DNA of 64,000 nucleotides, from assembly GCF_004519295.1 (NCBI RefSeq), contig NZ_SOZH01000003.1, forward strand, positions 1 through 64,000. Reading direction: 5' to 3'. The DNA is from Cellulosimicrobium funkei (lineage in GTDB: Bacteria > Actinomycetota > Actinomycetes > Actinomycetales > Cellulomonadaceae). Below, one piece after another: positions 54,853 to 64,000 of the stretch (its first letter is position 1; every line of letters begins with the position of its first letter). A program made the translations under genes and the position numbers. The notes under the pieces were generated by a model. That model saw only the letters and a program-made list of their open reading frames with translations, ran no database searches and was not told the DNA's origin.

Positions 54853-56586
54853 ATGCTCGTCAGCCTCTTGCGGACACGACTGCGTCCCTACCGGACGCCG
54901 ATCGTCGTCCTCCTCGTGCTCCAGCTCCTCGCGACGCTCGCGTCGCTCTACCTGCCGAGCCTCAACGCCGACATCATCGACCAGGGCGTCACGCAGGGCG
55001 ACACCGCCTACATCATGCGGACCGGCGGCCTCATGCTCCTCGTGAGCCTGGGCCAGGTCGTGTGCGCGGTCGCGGCCGTCTACTTCGGCGCGCGGGTCGC
55101 CATGTCGTTCGGCCGCGACGTGCGAGCCGGGCTGTTCACCAACGTGCAGCGCTTCTCGGCCCAGGAGATGGGCCAGTTCGGGGCGCCGTCCCTCATCACC
55201 CGCACGACGAACGACGTGCAGCAGGTGCAGATGCTCGTGCTGCTCTCGCTGACCATCATGGTCATGGCGCCGATCATGCTGGTCGGCGGCGTCGTCATGG
55301 CGCTGCAGGAGAACGTCGAGCTCTCCGGCCTGCTGCTCGTCATCGTGCCCGTCCTCGGGGTGAGCGTCGGGCTCATCATCTGGCGGATGGTGCCCTACTT
55401 CCGGCAGATGCAGAAGAAGATCGACGGCATCAACGCCGTGCTGCGCGAGCAGATCACCGGTATCCGCGTGATCCGCGCGTTCGTGCGCGAGCGCCGCGAG
55501 GCCGAGCGGTTCGACGTCGCGAACGACGCCCTGTTCGACGTCTCGCTCAAGGCGGGCAAGCTCATGGCGCTCATGTTCCCGACCGTCATGCTCGTCATGA
55601 ACGCGTCGAGCATCGCGGTGCTGTGGTTCGGTGGGCGCCAGATCGACGCCGGCGACATGGAGGTCGGTGCGCTCACCGCGTTCCTGTCGTACCTCATGTA
55701 CATCCTCATGGCCGTGATGATGTCGACGATGATGTTCATGATGGTGCCGCGCGCGGCCGTCTCCGCGGAGCGCATCACCGACGTCATGCAGACCCGCGCG
55801 ACGGTCGTCGAGCCCGAGCGGCCGGTCGCCCTCACCACGCGGACGGGCCGTGTCGAGCTCGACGGCGTCGAGTTCCGCTACCCGGGGGCCGAGGAGCCCG
55901 TGCTCCACGACGTCTCGTTCGTCGCCGAGCCCGGGCGGACGACGGCGATCATCGGCTCGACCGGCTCCGGCAAGACGACGCTCCTCAACCTCGTCCCGCG
56001 GCTGTTCGACGTGACGGGCGGCGCCGTGCGGATCGACGGGACCGACGTGCGCGACCTCACCGGCGCGGACCTCGGCTCCCTCCTCGGCCTCGTACCGCAG
56101 AAGGCCTACCTGTTCTCCGGGACGGTCGCCGACAACCTCCGCTACGGCCGGCCCGACGCCACCGAGGAGCAGATGTGGGAGGCCCTCGAGGTGGCGCAGG
56201 CGCGCGACTTCGTCGAGGCGCTCGACGGCGGCCTCGACGCACCGGTCGCGCAGGGCGGCACGAACTTCTCGGGCGGGCAGCGTCAGCGGCTCGCCATCGC
56301 CCGCGCGATCGTGCGCGACCCGGCGGTCTACCTGTTCGACGACTCGTTCTCCGCGCTCGACTACGCGACGGACGCCCGCCTGCGCGCGGCGCTCGCGCCC
56401 CGCACCCGGCGCTCGACCGTGATCGTCGTGGCGCAGCGCGTCGCGACGATCCGGGGCGCCGACCAGATCCTCGTGCTCGACCACGGCCGCATCGTCGGTC
56501 GCGGCACGCACGCCGAGCTCCTCGAGTCCAACGAGACGTACCAGGAGATCGTCTACTCCCAGCTCTCGATCGAGGAGGCAGCATGA
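54853..56586 (+). CDS. ABC exporter half with degenerate ATP site (TM287-like)
   Basis: A 577-residue half-transporter: six transmembrane helices, then one ATPase domain. Walker A GSTGSGKTT and signature FSGGQRQRLA are intact, but Walker B reads YLFDDSFSALD with Asp in place of the catalytic Glu, and the switch His is Gln (VVAQRVATI). Such changes define the degenerate site of heterodimeric exporters; its partner is the next gene. ATG 54853 has an AGGAAG site. The next gene overlaps by 4 bp (ATGA). Drug or lipid export is inferred from TetR control. Confidence 0.92.
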   Translation: MLVSLLRTRLRPYRTPIVVLLVLQLLATLASLYLPSLNADIIDQGVTQGDTAYIMRTGGLMLLVSLGQVVCAVAAVYFGARVAMSFGRDVRAGLFTNVQRFSAQEMGQFGAPSLITRTTNDVQQVQMLVLLSLTIMVMAPIMLVGGVVMALQENVELSGLLLVIVPVLGVSVGLIIWRMVPYFRQMQKKIDGINAVLREQITGIRVIRAFVRERREAERFDVANDALFDVSLKAGKLMALMFPTVMLVMNASSIAVLWFGGRQIDAGDMEVGALTAFLSYLMYILMAVMMSTMMFMMVPRAAVSAERITDVMQTRATVVEPERPVALTTRTGRVELDGVEFRYPGAEEPVLHDVSFVAEPGRTTAIIGSTGSGKTTLLNLVPRLFDVTGGAVRIDGTDVRDLTGADLGSLLGLVPQKAYLFSGTVADNLRYGRPDATEEQMWEALEVAQARDFVEALDGGLDAPVAQGGTNFSGGQRQRLAIARAIVRDPAVYLFDDSFSALDYATDARLRAALAPRTRRSTVIVVAQRVATIRGADQILVLDHGRIVGRGTHAELLESNETYQEIVYSQLSIEEAA

Positions 56587-58682
56587 GCGGCGAGCAGGAC
56601 GCCTCGCGCACGCCCGCGACGTCGCGCGACGGCGCTCCCGAGAACGGCGCACCCGCGGCGGCCGGCGGGCGCGACGTCGCCGCGACCCGGCTCGCGGGCC
56701 GACCCCGCGGTGGCGGCGGGCACGGCCCCATGGGCGGCATGGGCGTCCCCGGGGAGAAGGCGCTCGACTTCAAGGGCTCCTTGCGCCGGTTCGTGGGATC
56801 GCTGCGCCCCGAGCGCGTGCCGATCGTCGCCGTCGTGATCCTCGGCGTGGTGTCCGTGGCGCTCGCGGTCGCCGGGCCGAAGCTCCTCGGCAACGCGACG
56901 AACATCATCTTCGCGGGCGTGGTCGGCTCGCAGCTCCCGGCCGGCGTCACCCAGCAGCAGGCCGTCGAGGCGCTGCGGGCGCAGGGCCAGGACCAGGTCG
57001 CCGACCTCGTCTCGGGCGTGCCGGGGCTCGTGCCGGGAGAGGGCATCGACTTCACCGCGCTCGCGACCGTGCTCGCGTGGGTGCTCGCCGTGTACGTCGG
57101 CTCGTTCCTCTTCGGCTGGCTCCAGGGGCGCATCACGGCGATCGTCGTGCAGCGCACGGTCTACCGGCTGCGGGGCGAGGTGCAGGCCAAGCTGGCGCGC
57201 CTGCCGCTGTCGTACTTCGACCGCAACGCGCGCGGCGAGATCCTCTCGCGCGTGACGAACGACATCGACAACATCTCCCAGACGCTCACCCAGACGCTGT
57301 CGCAGCTCGTGACGTCGGTGCTCACGGTGGTGGGCGTGCTGGGCGTGATGTTCTGGATCTCGCCGCTGCTCGCGGTCGTCGCGCTCGTGACCGTGCCGCT
57401 GTCCGTCCTGGTCACGGCGCAGATCGCGAAGCGCTCCCAGCCGCAGTTCATCCGGCAGTGGGCCGCGACGGGCCGCCTCAACGCGCACATTGAGGAGATG
57501 TACACCGGCCACACGCTCGTCAAGGTGTACGGCCACCAGCAGGCCGCGATCGACGACTTCGAGCGCGAGAACGCGGCGCTCTACGACGCGAGCTTCCGCG
57601 CGCAGTTCATCTCGGGCACCATCCAGCCCGCGATGGGCTTCCTCGCGAACCTCAACTACGTGATCGTCGCGGTCGTGGGCGGCCTGCGGGTCGCGTCGGG
57701 CACGATGACCCTCGGCGACGTGCAGGCGTTCATCCAGTACTCGCGGCAGTTCACGCAGCCCATCACCCAGATCGCGTCGATGATGAACCTGCTCCAGTCG
57801 GGCGTCGCGTCGGCGGAGCGCGTGTACGACCTGCTCGACGCACAGGAGCAGACGCCGGACCCGTCGCCCGCGAAGACGGTCGACCCGGTGCGTGGCCGCG
57901 TCGCGTTCGAGGACGTCTCGTTCTCCTACGACCCGGACGTCCCGCTCATCGAGCACCTCGACCTCGTGGTGGAGCCGGGCCAGACGATCGCGATCGTCGG
58001 GCCGACGGGCGCGGGCAAGACGACGCTCGTCAACCTGCTCATGCGGTTCTACGACGTGGACGGGGGCCGGATCACGCTCGACGGCGTGGACACGCGGGAC
58101 ATGACGCGCGACGACCTGCGCTCCGACATCGGGATGGTCCTGCAGGACACGTGGCTCTTCCAGGGCACGATCGAGGAGAACCTGCGCTACGGCGTGCGCG
58201 ACGGCCGCACCGTGGACGACGAGGCGTTCCTCGCCGCGACGCGTGCGACGCACGTCGACCCGTTCGTGCGCACGCTGCCCGACGGGTACGCCACGGTGAT
58301 CGACGACGAGGGGTCGAGCGTGAGCGCGGGGGAGAAGCAGCTCCTCACCATCGCGCGCGCGTTCCTCGCCGACCCGGCGATCCTCGTGCTCGACGAGGCG
58401 ACGAGCTCCGTCGACACGCGCACGGAGGTGCTCGTGCAGCAGGCGATGAACGCGCTGCGCGAGGGCCGCACGTCGTTCGTCATCGCGCACCGCCTGTCGA
58501 CGATCCGCGACGCAGACACGATCCTCGTCATGGAGCACGGCTCGATCGTCGAGCAGGGCTCGCACGACGAGCTGCTCGCAGCGGGCGGCGCCTACGCCCG
58601 GCTGTACGAGAGCCAGTTCGCAGCGCCGCTCGACGCCGAGGCGGAGGACCCGGAGGGCGTGGGCGCTCCCGCGGGACGCTGA
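56583..58682 (+). CDS. ABC exporter half with canonical catalytic residues (TM288-like)
   Basis: A 699-residue half-transporter. A Gly/Met/Pro/Ala-rich N-terminal tail (about 60 residues) precedes six transmembrane helices, with a long insert (GSQLPAGVTQQQAVEALRAQGQDQVADLV) between helices 1 and 2. The ATPase has Walker A GPTGAGKTT, Walker B LVLDEATSSVD with the catalytic Glu, and switch His in IAHRLST; its signature reads SVSAGEKQLL instead of LSGGQ, so it completes the degenerate site of the partner. ATG 56583 overlaps the partner's stop. Confidence 0.92.
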   Translation: MSGEQDASRTPATSRDGAPENGAPAAAGGRDVAATRLAGRPRGGGGHGPMGGMGVPGEKALDFKGSLRRFVGSLRPERVPIVAVVILGVVSVALAVAGPKLLGNATNIIFAGVVGSQLPAGVTQQQAVEALRAQGQDQVADLVSGVPGLVPGEGIDFTALATVLAWVLAVYVGSFLFGWLQGRITAIVVQRTVYRLRGEVQAKLARLPLSYFDRNARGEILSRVTNDIDNISQTLTQTLSQLVTSVLTVVGVLGVMFWISPLLAVVALVTVPLSVLVTAQIAKRSQPQFIRQWAATGRLNAHIEEMYTGHTLVKVYGHQQAAIDDFERENAALYDASFRAQFISGTIQPAMGFLANLNYVIVAVVGGLRVASGTMTLGDVQAFIQYSRQFTQPITQIASMMNLLQSGVASAERVYDLLDAQEQTPDPSPAKTVDPVRGRVAFEDVSFSYDPDVPLIEHLDLVVEPGQTIAIVGPTGAGKTTLVNLLMRFYDVDGGRITLDGVDTRDMTRDDLRSDIGMVLQDTWLFQGTIEENLRYGVRDGRTVDDEAFLAATRATHVDPFVRTLPDGYATVIDDEGSSVSAGEKQLLTIARAFLADPAILVLDEATSSVDTRTEVLVQQAMNALREGRTSFVIAHRLSTIRDADTILVMEHGSIVEQGSHDELLAAGGAYARLYESQFAAPLDAEAEDPEGVGAPAGR

Positions 58683-58687
58683 CACGC

Positions 58688-58738
58688 CGCGGCCCGCACC
58701 GCGCCCACCCCGAGGGGTGCGGCGAGGTGCGGGCCGCG
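58688..58738. terminator. Bidirectional terminator between the ABC exporter and the sulfide operon
   Basis: CGCGGCCCGCACC (58688-58700) pairs with GGTGCGGGCCGCG (58726-58738), a perfect 13-bp stem with a 25-nt loop that can form inner pairs. Converging transcripts end here. Confidence 0.75.
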
Positions 58739-58757
58739 TGCGTTCCGGCCGTCGCGC

Positions 58758-59648
<891 letters not shown>

Positions 59649-59652
<4 letters not shown>

Positions 59653-61415
59653 GCGGGGACTCCTTCGAGGGTGCGCGCGGCGCGCGGCGTGGTGGTCAGG
59701 GTGAGCCAGCCGCCGGAGAGGTTGCGCGCGTCGAGCCCGGCGGCGAGCAGGACACGGGTCGCGAGGTAGGAGCGCACACCGCTCGCGCAGTGCACGGCGA
59801 CCGGGCGCCCCGCCGCGGCGGCGCGCACCTCGTCGAGCCGCTCGCGCAGCTCGGTGTGCGGCACGTTGAGGGCGCCGTCGAGGTGGCCGCCGGCGTGCTC
59901 GGCGCGCGACCGGACGTCGAGCACGAGCGAGGTCGCGACGACCTCGTCGAGGTCGGCCGCGTGCCACTGCGGCATGGTGCCGTCGAGCACGTTCTGGGCG
60001 ACGAAGCCCAGCATGTTGACGACGTCCTTGGCGGCGCCGAAGGGCGGGGCGTACGCGAGCTCGAGCTCCGCGAGGTCGTCGGCCGTGAGCCCGGCGCGCA
60101 GCGCGGTCGCGAGCACGTCGATGCGCTTGTCCACCCCCGCGCGGCCCACGGCCTGCGCGCCGAGCAGGCGGCCGTCGGGCGCGAAGCTCGCCGTCACGTG
60201 GACCGGCTCGGCGCCGGGGAACCAGCCCGCGTGGTGGGCCGCGTGGACGCGCACCTGCTCGTGCGCGACGTCGGCCGCCGCCAGGGTCGCGTGGCTCGGC
60301 CCGGTCACGGCGGCGGTGAGGCCGAACACGCGCACGATCGCCGTCCCGAGCACGGGCGCCTGCGGTGTGGTGCGGTGCCCGGTCATCGCGTCCGCGGCGC
60401 GCCGCCCTTGGCGGTTGGCCGGGCCGGCGAGCGGGACGGGGCCCGTCGCGCCGGTGACCGCGTGCACGACCTCGACGGCGTCGCCGACGGCCCACACGTG
60501 CGGGTCGGACGTGCGCTGGTCGGCGTCGACGCGGATCGCTCCGCGCTCGCCGAGCGCGAGCCCGGCCGCCGCCGCGAGGTCGCTCGCGGGCCGCACCCCG
60601 ACGCTCACGAGCACCACGTCGGCGTCGAGGACGGTGCCGTCCGCGAGCTCGAGCGCGACGGCGTGGTCCGCGCCCTCGGGCTGCGGCACGACGGCGCTCG
60701 CGGAGGTCCCGAGGTGGAGACCGACGCCGTGGTCGCGGAGCTCGTCCGCGAGCAGCGGCGCGAGGTCGGGCTCCAGCGGCGGGAGCACCTGGTCGGCGCG
60801 CTCGACGACGTCGACCGTGAGACCGCGGCCGACGAGCGCCTCCACGGCCTCGAGCCCGATGAAGCCCGCGCCGACGACGACGGCCCGCAGCGGGGCCGTG
60901 CGGCCCGCGGCGACCTCCGCCTCGAGCTGCGCGAGCCGGGCCGACAGGGCGTCGAGGTCCGCCATGGTCCGCAGCGTGTGCACGGCCGGGTGGTCGAGGC
61001 CCGCGACGGGCGGGAGGACGGTGGTCGCGCCGGGCGCGAGGAGGAGCGCGTCGTAACCGAGCTCGTACGTGCCGTTCTCGGCGGCGACGGTGACCGTGCG
61101 CGCCGCGCGGTCGACCGCGGTGACGCGGTGACGCGTGCGCACGTCGAGGTCGAGGCTCGCGCGGAGCGAGGCGGGCGTGTGCAGCAGGAGGGCGTCGCGC
61201 TCCGCGATCTCGCCCGCCACCTGGTACGGCAGGCCGCAGCCCGCGAACGAGACGTGGTCGGACTGCTCGAGCACGATGATCGACGCGCGCTCGTCGAGAC
61301 GGCGGGCGCGCGCGGCGGCGCTCATGCCGCCCGCGACGCCGCCGACGACGACGATGCGGCGGGCGCCGTCGGGGTCGGACGGGTGGGTCGTCGAGCCGGG
61401 GGTCGAGGGGATCAT
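59649..61415 (-). CDS. CoA-disulfide reductase with C-terminal rhodanese (CoADR-RHD type)
   Basis: A 588-residue flavoprotein. The FAD fold starts at RIVVVGGVAGGMSAAARARRL; SFAGCGLPY contains the single active Cys of CoA-disulfide/persulfide reductases; RAVVVGAGFIGLEAVEAL is the NAD(P)H site. Residues about 470-588 form a rhodanese domain with VHCASGVRSYLATRVL. Such fusions reduce CoA-persulfides and polysulfides. ATG 61415 is 6 nt after TATCGT, so it is leaderless, and an 18-bp palindrome covers the promoter. It heads the leftward operon. Confidence 0.93.
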
Positions 61416-61423
61416 GCTCTGAC

Positions 61424-61441
61424 GATACCCCGGGGGGTATC
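61424..61441. promoter_or_regulatory. CsoR/CstR-type operator over the CoADR promoter
   Basis: GATACCCC-CC-GGGGTATC (minus strand reading), 8-bp arms around two bases. ATACCC/GGGTAT palindromes are the known operators of CsoR and CstR. Its left half overlaps the -10 TATCGT (61427-61422) of the leaderless CoADR gene, so binding should block transcription. The repressor gene is the last one in the same operon, giving a feedback loop. Confidence 0.85.
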
Positions 61442-61534
61442 TGCGTTGGCAAGCCGCGAGCGTGAGAGGTCGCTCACTGGTCTCTCACGTCGGAGGTCCC
61501 GGGCCGGTGTCCTCGGTACGGCAGAATCGTGGCC

Positions 61535-61879
61535 GTGATCAGGGTTGGCTTCACGCGCAGCATCCAGGACGACTACGAGGCGATCGTGCTGCTGGACGTG
61601 GAGTCGGGAGACACGATCGAGTTTCAACGCTCGCTGACCCACGACCCGCAGGACGTGCGGCTCGGTATGGATACCTACGCGATCGTCCGTGGTGGCGCAG
61701 TCGTGCACTACGGCGGGCTCGTCCGGTTCGATGTGCGGGGCGACGTCCTCGCGCTCGAGCTGGACCCTGAGGCAGCCGAAGTGCTCGAGCTGCCCGACCT
61801 GCTCGAGCTCACCGTGGACGGAGCAGCAGCCGAGATCATCGAGCAGCACCTGCCACGGATCGTGGCGCCGACTCGTTGA
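61535..61879 (+). CDS. Imm10-like immunity protein
   Basis: A 114-residue protein resembling the Imm10 family: SIQDDYEAIVLLDVESGDTIEFQRSLTHDPQDVRLGMDTYAI with the GMDTY block, GGLVRFDVRGDVLALELDPEAAEVLELP and a C-terminal helix. Imm10 proteins neutralise polymorphic toxins; no toxin gene is next to it. The assignment is from memory of the family pattern. GTG 61535 is used with CAGAAT 7 nt upstream as a leaderless-type box; GTG 61529 would add two residues. Confidence 0.7.
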   Translation: MIRVGFTRSIQDDYEAIVLLDVESGDTIEFQRSLTHDPQDVRLGMDTYAIVRGGAVVHYGGLVRFDVRGDVLALELDPEAAEVLELPDLLELTVDGAAAEIIEQHLPRIVAPTR

Positions 61880-62061
61880 TCGTTGTGCTCGACGACCGGG
61901 CCTTCGCCACCAGGTGAGCCTGCACCCGCGTCTGGTCCTCGAACACCGCGCGCGCCGCCGCCTTGCCTCGTTGCTCGAGCACGACACCATGAACCGACAC
62001 ACCTCGGCATCGACGGGGCTCGCCCTGTCGACCGCGCCGGCAACGCAGCGGGTCAGGACCT
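61880..62061. other. Short region between the Imm10-like gene and the 181-residue gene
   Basis: 182 bp with no supported gene. Fragmentary frames on the minus strand (for example KAAARAVFEDQTRVQAHLVAKARSS, split) could be gene debris but match nothing I can name. G+C here and in the next 700 bp is lower than elsewhere in the window. Confidence 0.3.
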
Positions 62062-62607
62062 CTACTGCGGGTCTCCCTGGTGACTGGCCGCGCCGCGCGC
62101 CTGTGCTTGCGCGCGGAGGTCAGCGATTCGCGCTGCACGGTCGCCCACGCTGAGTGATGCGAGGACTGAGCGCTGCCAGCGGAGCTCGTCCTGGACGACT
62201 TCGTGCGTGGTGTCATCGGCAAGCGGTGGGAAGAAGGGGTCGCTGCCGTCTCTCGGGATGCGTTCGTAGGCGTCGTCGGAAAGGCGGCGAGCGCCCCACG
62301 TCGCGGCGACGTGGGATCCGCGGAGGGCTTCGACCGCATGGAGAAGCGCGGCCAACTCATCGTGGTCGTCGATGTCTGGGCGCTGGGCGAGGGCCTCGGC
62401 GATCGTCGAGAGCTCTGAACGGTCTGCGCCGATCGCGTCCCAGATGGCGTGGAGAAACTCCTGGCCTGCGGCGTCTCGTGCCGGGTGCATCGAGAGGATG
62501 CTCTCGACGCAGATGAGGATGAAGACTGCCTGGTCCTCGAGCGGTAGGGCTTCGCGCTGCGCTTCCAGCTCTCTCCAGGGCGCGAGCGGATCATCGATCG
62601 AGTCCAT
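62062..62607 (-). CDS. Orphan protein of unknown function in a lower-GC patch
   Basis: A 181-residue, acidic, mostly helical protein: EDQAVFILICVESILSMHPARDAAGQEFLHAIWDAIGADRSELSTIAEALAQRPD, then AALLHAVEALRGSHVAATWGARRLSDDAYERIP. No family was recognised. ATG 62607 follows TACGTT (62619-62614) by 6 nt: leaderless. Some lines of this gene are 62-67% G+C against about 75% nearby, a sign of later acquisition. It is next to an immunity-like gene and an IS scar and may itself be an immunity or defence-related gene, but that is a guess. Confidence 0.7.
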   Translation of the reverse strand: MDSIDDPLAPWRELEAQREALPLEDQAVFILICVESILSMHPARDAAGQEFLHAIWDAIGADRSELSTIAEALAQRPDIDDHDELAALLHAVEALRGSHVAATWGARRLSDDAYERIPRDGSDPFFPPLADDTTHEVVQDELRWQRSVLASLSVGDRAARIADLRAQAQARGAASHQGDPQ

Positions 62608-62625
62608 GAGGAGAACGTACTCGTG

Positions 62626-62881
62626 TCAGTTCTCGAGCCCGGGGAGCAGGGCGGCGAGCAACGCCGCGCCACGGGAGGTCGCGGCGTGCTGGTCGTAGCA
62701 GGTCGCGGGTGCTCGCCCTTGCTTGACACGGTTGAAGAACCGCTCGACCGCGCAGCGTCCCCGTAGGCCACAGCGCACTGTCGCCCAGCACGGCGTCCGG
62801 GGTGGTGAGCGGTCGTCCCGCCCCCGCCCGAGGGACCCGGAGCCGTCCAGCAGCGGCACGCACATCGGCGAGGGACACGCC
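62626..62881 (-). pseudogene. IS5-type transposase remnant (C-terminal, internally deleted)
   Basis: Minus-strand fragments of an IS5-family DDE transposase in two frames. One frame reads LRVPRAGAGRPLTTPDAVLG, resembling the DNA before the second catalytic Asp. The other reads RGRCAVERFFNRVKQGRA and then ATCYDQHAATSRGAALLAALLPG, the C-terminal block with the catalytic Glu (VERFFNRVKQ) and the usual ending. About 30 residues between them are missing and the frame is broken, so it is inactive. No inverted repeats were identified. It abuts the 3' end of the P-type ATPase. Confidence 0.75.
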
Positions 62882-64000
62882 CTAGGGGGCGTCGTGCCGC
62901 TCGACGAGGGCGGGCACGTGGTCGCGCGCCGTCCAGCGCCGGCCGACCCACTTGATGACCTCGACGAGCAGGAAGACGACGAGCGCGAGCCCGAGCGTCT
63001 TGCCCCACTCCGCGAGCGCGATGGGTGCCGAGTCGAACCACGAGTGCATGAACGGCGCGTAGACGAAGACGGCCTGCAGCGCGAGCAGCGTCGCCGCCGA
63101 GACCCAGACCACCCGGTTGCCGCGCAGCACGTCGAGCGTGAGGCTCGACCGGTCGAGGAACCGGCAGTTGAACAGGTAGGCGAGCTGGCCGAGCGCGAGC
63201 ATCGTGACCGCCGTCGTCTGCGCCTCGGCGAGCGGGACGCCCTGCGCCCGCTCGACGTAGAACAGCAGGATGGTCGCGCCGCCGATGAGGAGCGACACGA
63301 GCAGGATGCGGCGCACGTACGCGCCGTCGAGGATCGACGCCTTCGGGTCGCGCGGGGCGCGGCGCATGACGTCGGGCTCCGCCTTCTCGTACGCGAGCGC
63401 GAGCGACAGCGTGACCGCGGTGATCATGTTGATCCACAGCACCTGGACCGGCTGGAGCGGCAGGGTGAGGCCGAACAGGACCGCGACGAGGATGACGAGC
63501 GACTGCGCGCCGTTGGTCGGGAGCAGGAACAGGACGGACTTGCGGATGTTGTCGTAGATCCGCCGCCCCTCCTTCACGGCCCGCTCGATGGTCGCGAAGT
63601 TGTCGTCGGCGAGCACGACCTCGGCGGCCTCCTTGGTCGCCTCGGTGCCCTTGATGCCCATCGCGACGCCGACGTCCGCCTGGGTGAGCGCGGGGGCGTC
63701 GTTGACGCCGTCGCCCGTCATCGCGACGACCTCGCCGTGCGACTGGAGCGCGGACACGATCCGGATCTTGTGCTCGGGGCTCGTGCGCGCGTACACGTCG
63801 ACGTCGCGCACCACCTGGCGCAGCTTCTCCGTGCTCATCTCCTCGAGCTCGGGGCCGGTGAGCACGGCCGGCGCGGACGAGCCGTCGTGGGCGTCGACGA
63901 TGCCCATCTCGCGGCCGATCGCGAGCGCGGTCCCCGCGTGGTCGCCGGTGATCATCTTCACGCGGATGCCCGCGTCGCGGCACTCGGCGATGGCCTCGAT
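62882..64000 (-). CDS. Cation-transporting P-type ATPase, C-terminal part
   Basis: The gene runs off the right edge; 372 residues are visible. The fragment begins IEAIAECRDAGIRVKMITGD, with the phosphorylation-domain motif TGD. It continues with VVAMTGDGVNDAPALTQADVGVAMG, the hinge motif with two catalytic Asp, and then four to six C-terminal helices (SVLFLLPTNGAQSLVILVAVLFG, PVQVLWINMITAVTLSLALA). This matches P2-type ATPases (calcium or related). The phosphorylated DKTGT motif lies outside the window. The stop TAG at 62882 touches an IS remnant, so its C-terminus may be altered. Confidence 0.92.
   Translation of the reverse strand: MEAIAECRDAGIRVKMITGDHAGTALAIGREMGIVDAHDGSSAPAVLTGPELEEMSTEKLRQVVRDVDVYARTSPEHKIRIVSALQSHGEVVAMTGDGVNDAPALTQADVGVAMGIKGTEATKEAAEVVLADDNFATIERAVKEGRRIYDNIRKSVLFLLPTNGAQSLVILVAVLFGLTLPLQPVQVLWINMITAVTLSLALAYEKAEPDVMRRAPRDPKASILDGAYVRRILLVSLLIGGATILLFYVERAQGVPLAEAQTTAVTMLALGQLAYLFNCRFLDRSSLTLDVLRGNRVVWVSAATLLALQAVFVYAPFMHSWFDSAPIALAEWGKTLGLALVVFLLVEVIKWVGRRWTARDHVPALVERHDAP

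Noticed and set aside
61708-62043. Minus-strand open frames across the Imm10-like gene and beyond
   Set aside because: They are shadows with no start signals or recognisable domain; at most debris lies in 61880-62061.

Overview
The window is chromosomal DNA of a high-GC actinobacterium (mostly above 70% G+C). Its gene order points to the Micrococcales, in the Cellulomonas/Cellulosimicrobium neighbourhood. Supporting signs are the bcc-aa3 respiratory genes (ctaE-qcrCAB), a mycobacterial-type run of trpD, DEDDh/GIY-YIG nuclease, fadD15-like ligase, plsC, class II DAHP synthase, PASTA kinase with its HTH partner and a prenyl synthase, a PPi-dependent phosphofructokinase, glgC/glgA divergent, and many leaderless genes with a TANNNT box 6-7 nt before a GTG or ATG start. 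Species assignment is inference.

Layout. 1-4.6 kb: the start of sodA and the ctaE-qcrC-qcrA-qcrB operon, all leftward. 4.9-21.4 kb: a receiver-domain protein, trpD, an Lrp-type effector domain, a nuclease, a NYN protein, acyl-CoA ligase, glucokinase, plsC, PPi-PFK, aroG, the PASTA kinase, its HTH neighbour and idsA. 21.4-30.7 kb: lipoprotein, DUF4192, Usp, rpoD, DUF7455, a type II topoisomerase B subunit, a CDF-like exporter, a DUF4430/DUF6580 pair and DUF2200. 30.7-33.7 kb: accessory genes (VOC, RibD_C-type reductase, XRE/DUF2975 regulatory pair, lipoprotein). 33.8-46.3 kb: metH, a double GNAT, a zinc peptidase, two roadblock-like proteins, an ABC-F ATPase, SURF1 with two small partners, fabG, fabI and sixA. 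46.4-58.7 kb: serB, glgC/glgA, SRPBCC, a lone ABC ATPase, NfeD plus SPFH, and a TetR with an asymmetric heterodimeric ABC exporter. 58.7-64 kb: a persulfide-type operon (CoA-disulfide reductase-rhodanese, rhodanese, a 38-residue Cys-rich protein, CstR-like repressor), then a lower-GC accessory patch with an Imm10-like immunity gene, an orphan gene and an IS5-type transposase remnant abutting a P-type ATPase that runs off the right edge.

The genes cover respiration, central carbon and glycogen metabolism, fatty-acid synthesis, one-carbon metabolism, core transcription and stress export. Start codons often overlap the previous stop (GTGA or ATGA), so translational coupling is widespread. The most distinctive parts are the sulfide operon with its palindromic operator over a leaderless promoter and the unrecognised Cys-rich peptide; the operator palindromes at the DUF2975 and DUF3099-SURF1 promoters; the orphan immunity/IS scar; and the leaderless promoter catalogue. 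No tRNA, rRNA, CRISPR array or intact mobile element was recognised.
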